64,000 bases of DNA from Campylorhamphus procurvoides (Eukaryota; Chordata; Aves; Passeriformes; Dendrocolaptidae). The notes under the pieces are model-generated. The model searched no databases. It had not been told where the DNA came from and worked only from the letters and a program-made list of their open reading frames with translations. This document shows, in pieces, positions 1 to 10,512 of this stretch. Position numbers and translations under genes: made by a program. Every line of letters begins with the position of its first letter. The first letter of the stretch is position 1. Where the stretch lies: assembly GCA_013396655.1 (NCBI GenBank), contig WBMV01005072.1, positions 402,247-466,246 of the forward strand, read 5' to 3'.

Positions 1-1395
1 CCCTGGGGCCTCTAGGCAAGAACAGCTTACTTGGGAAATTTCATTGATACCTACATAGTTTTTATCAAACTCCACTCAACTGAAATAATATTTTGCTCTA
101 ATTCTCTTAGGCCAATCAGGCATGCCAAGATAGTTTATGGCTTGAAACTGTAATATAGTGCTGCAGCTGACTCCAAAAACGCCAGAAAAATGTGTATGTG
201 TTGGGAAGAGTGAGGGCATTTAGAGTTGTCCTGTGGGAATATGAAAGATGTTGCATGACTGCAGTTTTTCCCCTTGACTGCTTATCCAGACTCTAATTTG
301 TTCTTTGAGTAACCTTGCCTTCAGTCACCCTATTGCTCATTATTCATCTCCTCCCTAGAGTTTTAAAGTTCTTGTTTGGAGAGGTGATCACATAATCAAT
401 GGCCAAAGAAACAGAAATGTGGTAACCTGGGCAGAGTTTGGATTGGTTTTCATCAAACAAGTTGTTGTATGTCTTGTGGCAGGAAAATATGGCTCTTTCT
501 TTACTGGACTTCCTCCAATATTTCTAAATTGCTCAAAACAAAAGCTTGCAGCTAAGAGTACATGGGAAATTTGTGCTGAAGTCAGTGCATCATTTGCATG
601 TGATTGCTATATGACCCAGTAAGTGTGTAATCTGCTTGTGTTCTGGTATTAATTAGGTACAGGCAGCCTGTTTCCGAAATAAATAATGATTCCAATGACA
701 GAGGTCTTTATCCATCCGGCTAAAACTCTAGCCAAATTTTCAAATGCGTTTTATGTCTTTGCCTTTTGGGTCTCTTGCTCCTCAGAAATAGAAGCGACAC
801 ATTTCATGTGTTGTATACTTCGAAGTGTATCCTGAAGGGTGAACAAGAAGTCACAAGGAAGTCTGTTCCTAGATGTTTTCTTTCTGGTTGATTTTTTGAT
901 TTAATAAATAATTTATCTGGTCACCTGACACACATTCTTTAAACCTTTATACATTAGCCTGCTATTCTTACTCCTACAAAATTAATACAAATTCATGGGA
1001 AAATTGTGTTATTATCTCAGGCTATTGTAATAGAAGATCTCATTCCAAGTCATAAATTCAAGATGCTACTGATATGGTTGCTGTAGAGCATGAATCAATA
1101 AGTATTTTCATTCATTATGCATCATGTGTTTCTTCTGCAATAATTTTACGCAGGATGTGGTTACAGACCAATCTCATTAAACATAAGTGTTGTATGTATT
1201 GTAATTTATAGGTTATTTCTCTAGTGTTAAAAAAACCCCAGTTTAATTGACCGTTTCAATAAGCAGTGGTCTTTTTATCTTCATGTGGATATTTTGCAAA
1301 TGTTTACTCTTTCTCTTGCTTTCCTCATTTTGAAACTGACATAGTTAAAAGTAGTGGAAGAGGAATTATAAATTGAGCAGTAATGTCAGTTATGG
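1..1395. other. Unique AT-rich non-coding stretch
   Basis: No gene, repeat family or RNA could be recognised here. The only ATG-started frame of note is a 67-codon one near 419-622 without recognisable motifs, consistent with chance. Confidence 0.5.
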
Positions 1396-1425
1396 TCTAC
1401 ATTATTTTAATTAAAATAATGTAGA
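1396..1425. repeat. Perfect 30-bp palindrome
   Basis: The two 15-base halves, meeting between 1410 and 1411, are exact reverse complements. The left half reads TCTACATTATTTTAA. There is no loop, so the strand could form a cruciform or the site could bind a symmetric dimer. Symmetry stops at 1395/1426. No function is known. Confidence 0.9.
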
Positions 1426-2149
1426 TTCTTTCATTTTTAAGAATCTCACAGTAATACATGCTCTTTATATATTTACATCTTGACAGCACGGTTCTCATCA
1501 AAGCCTGTGTTGATATTTTCTCTGATGTCAAAAAGTACAGTGTTTGTTTTCAAGACTCCCAAAATATTAAGCATGGGGGAGAGAGGGAGGTGAACAAGGA
1601 AGAGCATGAGGAGATATATTTGCAATTGGAGGATTAGAAGTTCATCACGAAAATTTTTTTCTGGACTAAATGGCCCATTACATAGACTTAAAACAAGGTG
1701 AACACTGGGCAATCCTTTTTTGCCGCACTCTCACAGATTCCCAGGAATCAACAGCTAAATGCCTTCCTGGACCAAAGATTTTGTCTTTCTTCTTTTAATA
1801 TCCACTAATGGATATGTTCACCACTAAAATTGTGCAGTTCATTTTTGAACACATTACACTCTGCTCTTTGATAATAATCTTTAGCAACAAACTCCACTTG
1901 CGGTAATGCAGCATGTAAAAGTACTCCTTTTTTTGACGAGTCAAATCTGGGAAATAAACAATATGTGCTATAACAAAGGGTACTATAATTGTACCTATGA
2001 ACCTTAACTGTATATCATATTTTTTTTTTCTCTTTATAAGATTTGAAGCAAAGAGTAGAACACAAAAATGGTGTATATTTGGTCTGGTTGAAACAGAGTT
2101 CATTTTCCCAATACCAGTCTTCTCAGCGTTTCTTATTGGCAGCTGGAAA
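1426..2149. other. Unique AT-rich non-coding stretch
   Basis: Contains a T-run near 2020-2031 and two minus-strand open frames (1473-1712, 1795-2103). These are rich in the Leu, Ile and Phe codons expected of AT-rich chance frames. Nothing else is recognised. Confidence 0.5.
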
Positions 2150-2597
2150 GGTGTTTATTAAGCCCCAGTGCATTGGCTGCTGCTGAGCAGTGCTTCCACA
2201 GCATCCAGGCTGCCTCTCCAACATCACCCCCTCACCAGTAGCCTGAGGTGGGCAAGATATTAGGAGGGCATAAAACCAGGACAGATGACAAAAAATGACC
2301 ACAGGGATATTCCATACATGTCCCCAGCAGTAAAGGCAACAAGAAAGGTGAAACCTGTACTGAAGACCTACTTCCTGAAAGTGGCTGAACATCACCTGCT
2401 GATGGGAAGTAGAGAATAAATCTTTTGTTTTCCTTTGCCACCACTCACAACCTTTAATTTTGGTTCATTAAACTGCCTTTGTCTAGACTTGTATGCTTTT
2501 CTCCATTTTCTAACCCCTGCCCGCATCCTGCTGAGAAGGGGAGTGACAGAGTGATGTGGTGGGCAGCTGGTATCCAGCCATGTCAACTCACCATGCA
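2150..2597 (+). mobile_element. Solo LTR of an avian endogenous retrovirus, eroded
   Basis: This GC-richer block resembles, from memory, a common avian LTR family. Recognisable blocks in order are the GCTGAGCAGTGCTTCCACAG stretch near 2183, a GGGATATTCCATAC block near 2304, GTGGCTGAACATCACCTGCTGATG near 2381-2404 in part, the polyadenylation signal AATAAA at 2415-2420, a CATTAAACTGCC block near 2466, GGGGAGTGACAGAG near 2539, and a 3' end near GTCAACTCACCA at 2582-2593. The AATAAA fixes the orientation as + (U3-R-U5). No gag, pol or env sequence flanks it, so it is probably a solo LTR left by recombination. The 5' boundary is uncertain. Assignment to ERVL versus another class needs a repeat-library search. 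Confidence 0.75.
2415..2420 (+). promoter_or_regulatory. LTR polyadenylation signal AATAAA
   Basis: A canonical AATAAA lies within the LTR, in the position expected at the R region. It is a relic with no evidence of present use. Confidence 0.5.
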
Positions 2598-5190
2598 GTG
2601 ATATATCATTACTGTAGCTTCTGTCATGAGTACTTCTAATAAAGAAAGCTGGCTTAGAGTTCAAAATTGTCAGGTAAAATCAGACAAAGACAAACAACAC
2701 CAGTAGCATATGTGCTCAAAATAGAGTATCTTCTAACAAACTACCTAAAGAGATGATTTATGTAAGTTTGAAGTGAGTTTTATTCAGTAAATCAGATAAT
2801 AGGAGATAATATGGCTGTACATTCCCTTTGACAACATAATTTAGCCTCTCAGTTCACTGATGAGAAAGAACTTAAGATACATTAGTGCTATAATAGTGTA
2901 GAATTAGAATAATTTTTAAGTTAATGATGGCCTCGTTACTGCTCAGAGGCAAATCAAAAAAGACCATCTTTATTTTTCACAGTGCTTAACTCTGTATTCC
3001 TATTGACACATCTTGCAGGTGTGGAAGAAAATAAAAAGACCAAAATCCTTGTTTCCTATCTGATTAAGGTTGGCAGAGTCCTTTCTTCTGTTCAGGCAAT
3101 TAAACACTTTCCCAGTGGGTGGAACTGTCAGAAAAGATTGAACACCTGACTCTCCTATTAATTCTTTGAATCTCCCCTTTTGGTATAATTCAGAAACAAC
3201 TTCATGAATGAATCTTGAGAGTACAGTCTCATCCATTGTGTATATACCTATTTCTAATGACTCAAGTCTGGGTTTGGATTTTTTTTATACTATTCTTGAG
3301 CAGAATCTTCTGTTCCATATTACTCACTGAATTGTTCTGTTTCTTTCCACCTGTATGCAACGTGGTTGCAATTCTAAGGTGTTCTCTGTTTACAGAAGTT
3401 AAAGCTCATTGAGCTGATAGAATTTAGTAATATAAATACATACTGCAATAAGTAGCACAGTCATATCTCTTTACTAAAAAAAGCTAGCATAGGGAAAAAA
3501 ATTAGGTACAGATGAAATTTTCTATAAATTGCTGTTCTTTATTTCTTGTAATGATACCAAATCTGATAGTTAGTCTTGAGTTTACCTCTCACAGAACAAG
3601 TCAAAAACAAAAATAAAACTTGCAGCATGAACACAGTCAGCCTATACTTTTATTCTTACAGCCCTGTTTAATACAAATTTGAGGTTAGAACAAATGGCAC
3701 CATCCTACAGATGTAGCTGTAACACAGTATGTGGTTTATGCTGAGCCATTAGAGCTATTAAAGCACATTAACATTAAGTAGTGTAATAACATGAACTGTG
3801 CCTCCTGCATTACTGAAATGCTTCTCTCCTTAGTACTTTTATTGTGCAATTCTGTATGATTTATTACTGTGCAGCTGAGATAATTTCAGTATTACACATT
3901 TGATCATTTTGGTCTTGATTGGGCTAGTCATAAGTCTCTGAAGGAAATTTTGTTTGATTAGATAGCAGTTTTTGGCTGAACAGGTGAGTTCATCGGAATT
4001 GTGGAAGTATCCATTACCACTTGACCAGATTGCAATCTGAATAGGTACTTTATTATTGCTGTCCTGCATGCTTTAAATGAGTAATTATGAAAAAATTGTA
4101 AAACTTATAACTGATTTGGTTCTTTGTTTCACATATTTTTTCTGGTTTATTATTTGAGGTTTTTTTAAGACTTATAACAAGATCATGGACTGACAGAGTG
4201 AACTTAACCAGAAAAAAGTGAGTTGATACAATTTCCCTAAGGAAGATCAGCAAAGAAGTGACATCATCAAAATGAGAATTTCCCATTTGAACACTGTAGC
4301 TGTTGTTTCCAGTGGTGTATCTGACCCTTTTAAATTTGAGCTTTATGCTGAAGTGTTGAAGTGTAGTCTTTTATTGGGAACTTTAACATTGGTAATTTTT
4401 TTCCTGAAATATTGCTGAATATCTCGGATAAACTACTGACAGATAACAGCATGTTACACCTGGCCAGTGGAAAATCTTTTCACCTGTAAAAGCCATGGTG
4501 CTTTCTTCTCTTGTGAAATAAAATTGCATGTCCAGCTCCAGCAACAATGTAGACTGATGTTCTTATTTTATCATAGAATAATTACATTACAAAATTGGGT
4601 GAAATTCAGTTGCTTTCCTTTTTAGCCTTGGGCCTCACTCAAAAGCCAGAGAGGAAAATGATTCTTAGCAGACCAACATTCAGTGCCAAGGATAAAATGC
4701 TACATGAAAGATTTTTTTAGAAGTCTAGAAATAATGTGCCTTCTAATATATCTTAGGCTACCTTGGCAAACCTTTGGGTGTACGCTGTACACCACTGATT
4801 TAAGTGAAACCACAAAGGGAAATAGACTTCCTGTATCCAGACCTTGGTCTGCTGTTGGTCTTTTACTTAAATACAGCAGTAACGAGGACCATGTTTTAAA
4901 GAATGGTATATTATAAGAAGGAGCTATATTTTATCTACTTCTATTTGTCAAGAAGGAATTTCCTCTCTGTAGTTTACAGGGTAAACAAAGAGCAAGCTCC
5001 TTGCAATGCTGTTGTTTACATTGAATTAATTTATTCATTCACAAAAACTCATTTCAGAACTCTGATGCTCTAAATACATTAGACATATCATACCTTAAAG
5101 ATATGAATAGTTCAGCATAATATTAAAGGGAAAGCAAAATGTAATCCAAAAAGAGCCTACTGACAGTAGATCATGGCTGGCTTTTTCTGA
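2598..5190. other. Unique AT-rich non-coding stretch
   Basis: No repeat family or gene was recognised. A 78-codon minus-strand frame at 3000-3236 has a protein-like, charged N-terminal half (MDETVLSRFIHEVVSELYQK). It has no recognised family and no convincing splice or promoter context. Other open frames (3839-4069, 4053-4286, 4683-4916) look accidental. Confidence 0.45.
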
Positions 5191-5302
5191 TTAAAAAAAA
5201 AACAAAAAAAACCCCAACAAAAAACCCTTCAAAAACAAACCACAAAAAAAAATCAAAACCCAACCAACCAAAAAAATTTAAAAACCCCAAAACAAAACAA
5301 CT
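5191..5302. repeat. A/C-only low-complexity tract
   Basis: About 110 bases composed almost wholly of A with short C runs on the + strand (units such as AAAACCCC and CCAACCAACC). It is strongly strand-asymmetric. Such tracts are common in bird genomes and may be expanded simple sequence. There is no evidence that it is a retrogene tail. Confidence 0.85.
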
Positions 5303-5619
5303 TACTGCGTGTTCACAAAATGAATGAAACTGTTCTCTTCTACCTAAACTTCTGTCAATAATTCAGACGCGTCAAACAGAAAACTATTATCTGGTCTGAG
5401 AAATATGCAGCTTAATGAAGAGCTGTAAGACAGGTGAGGAGCTGAGCAAAAAGGAGGTGGAACTGGGGACTGCTGAAAAGAGAAACATGAAACTGGATAG
5501 TAGATGTTAGCTGAGTTTCTCAAGGATGAGGTTTTGGTTTCATTAATTATTTCACATAGTTATTAAAAATATCCTGAGACAAGTCAATGGTGTCATAAAG
5601 CTGGGAACAATGTCAGTGT
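5303..5619. other. Unique non-coding stretch before a LINE relic
   Basis: Nothing is clearly recognised. The last part may belong to the same old LINE fragment that becomes recognisable from about 5620. Confidence 0.4.
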
Positions 5620-5830
5620 CAGGGAGAACTATATACGGAGAACATGCCAGGCAACCCTGAAGACTCATGCAAAATGCTAGGTCATGCACTTGGCAGGATT
5701 TTATGTTACTTCCTCTACGCTGAATACAAATGAGACAGAGGAGGATGGGTTAATGGAAAGATGTGTCTTTGAAATATGATGTAGTTATGAAAGAAGCAAA
5801 TGCAGAATTATCTCTAGGATGACACAAAGA
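5620..5830 (+). mobile_element. Old CR1-like LINE ORF2 fragment
   Basis: A decayed piece of a CR1/L2-type reverse-transcriptase ORF, just downstream of the catalytic core. Around 5668-5700 the + strand reads H-A-K-C-stop-V-M-H-L-A, matching the conserved K-C-x-V-M-H-L-G segment of CR1 ORF2. Near 5790-5815 it reads K-E-A-N-A-E-L-S-L-G, matching the later K-K-A-N-A-x-L-G segment. The order and spacing agree with ORF2, but the frame is broken. It is much more diverged than the CR1 ends near 30 and 32 kb, so an ancient insertion. CR1 and L2 cannot be separated by eye. Confidence 0.55.
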
Positions 5831-6060
5831 TTTTAAGGCATCTTTAGGATGGGACAACCATTCTCTTTTATGATTGCTGATAGAAAAATGTTAATTTTAA
5901 AGGATTTTATGAGACTTCACCCGAATTAATTTTCTGTTCTGGTTATGCATACCTAAGAATAAAGAACTCCATTTGAAACATGTACTTATGGTCTGCTTGT
6001 GCTCTTTGATCAGAGGTGAAAAACATCTACAAGAAAACTAATAATGCCTGACCTACTTGA

Positions 6061-6096
6061 TTATGTAAAGGAAGTAAATTATGTAAAGGAAGTAAA
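6061..6096. repeat. 18-bp perfect tandem duplication
   Basis: Two identical 18-base copies (TTATGTAAAGGAAGTAAA) lie head to tail at 6061-6078 and 6079-6096. Exact identity implies recent slippage or duplication. Confidence 0.9.
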
Positions 6097-7158
6097 AAAG
6101 TGTGTTATCTTGGTGGTATTTAAAGATGACATGCAAATAAAGGAAAAATTCAACTTACTGGTGCAACAGTAAGTGGAAATAAGTATGGAGATCCATATCT
6201 ACCACAGCAATGGACAAACAGATGTCTCTCAAGCTGCATGTAAGTAACAAGCAGTTCAAGTGCAGCTTTCTGCTGGAGCTATAACATATTACCTGCAACA
6301 AGGCTATTCTGGTATAATGGCTGCTTAGTACTCCCATTCCCTCACTGCCCATTCCTGTAAGACAGCTGGAACCAATGGGTCCACCACTGCAGTGCTCTCA
6401 CAGTGTTCCCAGTCAAGCTCCAGCTATCAGAGCTGTTTTTCTCCAGGTTCATCTTAAAAATTTTTTACAGTAATCTTGCCCAATAACCTCACTCATAGCA
6501 AACCCTCTCTGCAAAGTTAATCAGATCCCATTATTTATTACAGGATCATGCCTCCCACATGCTGTAACAAGGTGAGGAGGGGGAGGCAGCCAGAATTAGC
6601 AAAAAATATAGACCAGGAGTCCCTTCAATTTCCTAGTGGTGACAACTGGGGTACGAGAGGCAACCAAGGAACACAGGTCATGATCTATGATCTTACAGCA
6701 AATTGGCAGAGGCAGGCATACCCCCTGAGTTACCCCCTGTAAATATGTAGCCCACTAAAATATTGACTAGCCTGAATACTACTGATTGCTGTGAGGTTTT
6801 TTGGGGTTTTTTTTGTGACTGCAGCATAATACAAAGTCCAGTTTCAATGTCTATCAACCAATAATGAAAGAAAAAAAAAAGGGAGGAAAAATAGTTTTCT
6901 TACAGTTATAAAAGCTGTCCTTTATATTTTGTAAACTGTCAAATCTGACAAATTTGCCTTAAAGTAAATGTCTTTAATACCTGCACAAGCTGCAATAAAT
7001 AGAAGTGAGATGTCTGGAGAAGGAAGAAAAGCACATTTGCCAACTATTTCATTTTCTCCCTATCCACTCTTCATAAGTGAAAAAAGCTAATATCTTGAAA
7101 GCTTATGAGCTGAATGCCTGTATCCCATCATGAATACTGTTATTGATTCTGCTCAGTA
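6097..7158. other. Unique non-coding stretch
   Basis: No gene recognised. A T/G low-complexity patch lies at about 6796-6815. Short open frames at 6155-6352 (minus) and 6548-6742 (plus) show no recognisable motif. Confidence 0.45.
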
Positions 7159-7197
7159 GCAAAGTGAGTGAGGCAAAGCGAGTGAAGCAAAGCAAGG
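7159..7197. repeat. 14-bp imperfect tandem repeat, about 2.8 copies
   Basis: Copies begin at 7159, 7173 and 7187 and start GCAAAG, with one or two differences between copies. A small minisatellite-like duplication. Confidence 0.8.
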
Positions 7198-7309
7198 ATT
7201 GGAATGTAAAACAGGTGAAATAGCTTTTGACATCTACTTCACAGTTTATTTTACACTGCTTCAAAAGTAGCTGACTTTTCAATGCCATTAGTGCTGTTTA
7301 GATGAATGG

Positions 7310-7560
7310 GCATTACAAGAGCAGATGGAATTCTCTGATGACAAATACAAGGTAATGAACATGGGAAGAAATAATTTGAACTGCTTACACACATTACTAG
7401 GTTGTAAATTAACTGTAAGCATTTACTCAGGAAAAAAAAAAGGGAGGGGATTGTGGTGGAAATATCTGGCCAATGTACTGAAGGTGATGAAAAAAAAGGA
7501 AATAAAATGTTGATATATATCAGAAATGAAATTGAAAATAATTTAGCTACTTGCCTATGG
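7310..7560 (+). mobile_element. Ancient CR1-like LINE ORF2 fragment, partly open
   Basis: Translation from 7325 gives M-E-F-S-D-D-K-Y-K-V-M-N-M-G-R-N-N-L-N, followed by a G-C-K-L-T-V segment. This matches the CR1 ORF2 region M-E-F-N-x-D-K-C-K-V-M-H-x-G-R-N-N that follows the reverse-transcriptase catalytic core. DNA further on (7430-7545) keeps the order of the next CR1 segments (the D-L-G-V-V and A-N-R-M-L-G regions) but is frameshifted. The 62-codon frame at 7325-7513 is therefore a remnant of LINE ORF2, not a host gene. Divergence suggests an old CR1 subfamily. Confidence 0.7.
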
Positions 7561-10496
7561 ATTTGTATTGTTCATAGTCACCATGGTGTTTATGAATCTT
7601 CTATGTGATGTTATTAATATTAAAAATATCAGTGGAATAAAATGAAGTTTCTAGTGTTTTATGTGCCTGGGTTTCATGTGTTTTTATGTGTTTGTGTTAG
7701 TGCTTATTCACGAGTGCATTATCCTTCTCTCACAGATATTTTACAGTGAAATAAGGGATAAAACTATCACTCTTCTGTCAGTCTTTGGTTAGTGCGTTGA
7801 GATGATACCGTATAAATTGGGTATATATCTCAGTTTTATTTGACTGTACATGCTTATACAAGAAAGAGGTTTTCTAGTCTGCAAACTTTTTGCAAGAAAC
7901 AACCTGGTTACTTACATTTTCTCTGAAGTAATTAAATTATAGAATATTGATAGATTTAGGGCAACATGCACTATTAAGACACCTTTGTTCCATTTTTTCA
8001 TTTTTAAATAATCAGTTCACTTTTATTTATAATTTACATTGCTTTTTTTTTTCTTGTTATTTCTCTACATATAAGAAGTACTCATTTTATACTTTGGCTG
8101 TGCTTGTGTTTCTGAAAGTTTCCTGCCAATTCAATCCCATTAACTTTAACAACATTGCTTCCAATATATAGCAGTGTAACTTACATCAACATTTATTCTT
8201 ATTAAATTCAACTGACAATACTATTTTGAATTAAAGACAGGGAAATGCCAGTGGTACTATTTCTATAACATAAATAATCTGAAATAGATGAATATGAATG
8301 TTCACTAGAATTGCCCTTTTTGAATGGTACAGATGGTATCATTCTGATGATAGTGAGAGGTCTACACTTTCAAAAGGTAAAGCTAATTTAGTTTTCACTT
8401 TTATTCAGGACATGTCTTTGACTTCTTTGACTAATTTTCTATAATACTGTACTAGTTTACATTATTTACAAGAGAAACATACTAACATGCATGATAATTA
8501 AATATTTTTTTGAAATAACTATTTTATTTGAACCCAAAACAAAGTTCCAAGAAAAATGCTTCTTAGGCAATTTTGTCTTTGGATTGAGGTAAAAGGGTGC
8601 TCTGAGCCAGAACAGCACTGAAATCCACTGGGAAATATGACTCAAGATTATTTCTTGATATGGTGTCCATCACTAGTGTAGGTGTAAATAATACCTTTAA
8701 AAATTGATTCAACTGTATTAGAACTACTAATTTTTTGCTATTCTTAGGACTTTTGTGAGGTTGTTCTAGAAGTTTACTTCTTCAGTGACAAAAATCTTTG
8801 TCTAATCTCCATTATAAATTTATTCATATCTAGACTACATACTTTTGTTCTTGATAACAGTGTTGTAAAATAGTAAACTAGACTATACTCTATTTTATCA
8901 AACTCCTGATTAATGTAAAATAAAAGGAAAATCACCAAGATAACAAATTCAGGATTAAGATGTTGTCCATTGAATATTTGACTAAGGTTTCTGCCAACTT
9001 TTCCTGTAAATCTACTTAGTAATAGTTAACAGGATGTTCTGTGTCATAATGATCAAGCGGAGTACATTGTTGAACCCTGTGGTTTTTGTCTGGGCTTGTG
9101 GACCCTAAAGACATGATGAAGAATGATGAAGTTATGTTAACTATTTAATAAGGAAATCTATTTTGCAAATCTGTTCATGCAATACTTTCACAATTAATTA
9201 TCGTTCTCTTTTATTTTGAATGGCTTTGGACTCAAAATTATTGATCATGAGTGTATAGAGGATTTATAAGGATTTCAAAGCCATAGAACCAAGAGACTGA
9301 TTCTTAGCCTGAGTGTTCATTTCTCATTTGAATATCCCAATTAACATCAGTGGGAAGTTGATGTGATTAAATGACACGCAGTATGTAGAATCTTGTCCAG
9401 TGCAACTTTGCCAGCTATTCATTACAGTCAATTTAAAATAGTATGAAAAATGCATAAACCCTCAACCTGACAGTAAACTATTAGTACAAACTGGTCATAT
9501 TTTAGTGAAATAGCTGATCCTCCTGGTACATTTTATGATCATTCATCTGTTAGCATCTGCTGAAAATACAGTCTTTTGGTATGTACTGCTCTGTCTCACA
9601 TAACATGACAAAAACCTGAATACTCTCACATATTCACGCATATCTGTGGCCTTACATTGGCATCTGGGTTAAGCTGAAAAAAATTAGTGTACAAAGCTGA
9701 AACTTAATTGGAGGCTATTCTGCTGTGAGTAGGAATCACAGCTCAAAAGGTACTACCACCACAACCACAGCAATCAAAGCATCACACCCAAAGACAGTTC
9801 CAATTTTCATTGCATACATGCAGGTATAGATTTTACACCATAATAGTAATGACTTGTTGATGGGGGGGAAGGGCGGGTGGCAAGTATATTTGCAAGCTTG
9901 GCTTTCTTGACCAAAGGAAGATCTTTCCATTTTGCTTCAACACTATGTTTTTACTTTATTATTTAGATGTAAAAAGAGGACAGATAATGAAAGAGAAAAA
10001 TATTCAAAGAGCTGTAAATTAAACTAGCTACTGAGATCCTCATCCAATACCACTGCAGTTCCAAAAGTCTCTACAAACTGCTGGAAAAGGCTTATATAGG
10101 AAAACTCACTGGGTATCTTACAGTACAGTATAAGGTCAAGAGGGTGGATACTCAGATTCTCATTGCCCTGCATGCCAATGGCCCATGTTCCATTATTCCT
10201 ATAGCTTCTGGTTATTATTTCTGCTTGCTTTCCCTCTGTATCTCTCTCCTGCTGTGCTACATTAGAAAACTGAAGTGCATGCTGAGTTCTCACAAGGCCT
10301 TCATCCTCTGGTTTTCACCTCAAACAACAGAAAAAAAGAACAAAAGTTCTTTTCATATGGATGTGGGAATCATGGTAGCTACAGCTAGTTTATTTATTCA
10401 TTTATTTTAGGAGCTGCTAAATAATTGTACATTTTAATCTATGGAAAAGGAGAAAAATGTGTTCTTTCCTTATTTTAAGGGTTCTGGTGATTTTGT

Positions 10497-10512
10497 AAAA
10501 AAAAAAAAAAAA
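10497..10512. repeat. Poly-A run
   Basis: A 16-base mononucleotide A run in unique sequence, with no retrogene visible upstream. Confidence 0.9.

Noticed and set aside
4572..4585. ATCATAGAATAATT as a minus-strand CR1 terminal repeat
   Set aside because: None of the adjacent CR1 3' UTR blocks is present on either side.
5814..5840. AGGATGACACAAA, resembling part of U6 snRNA
   Set aside because: Only about 10 bases match and the rest of U6 is absent. The segment is better explained by the LINE relic.
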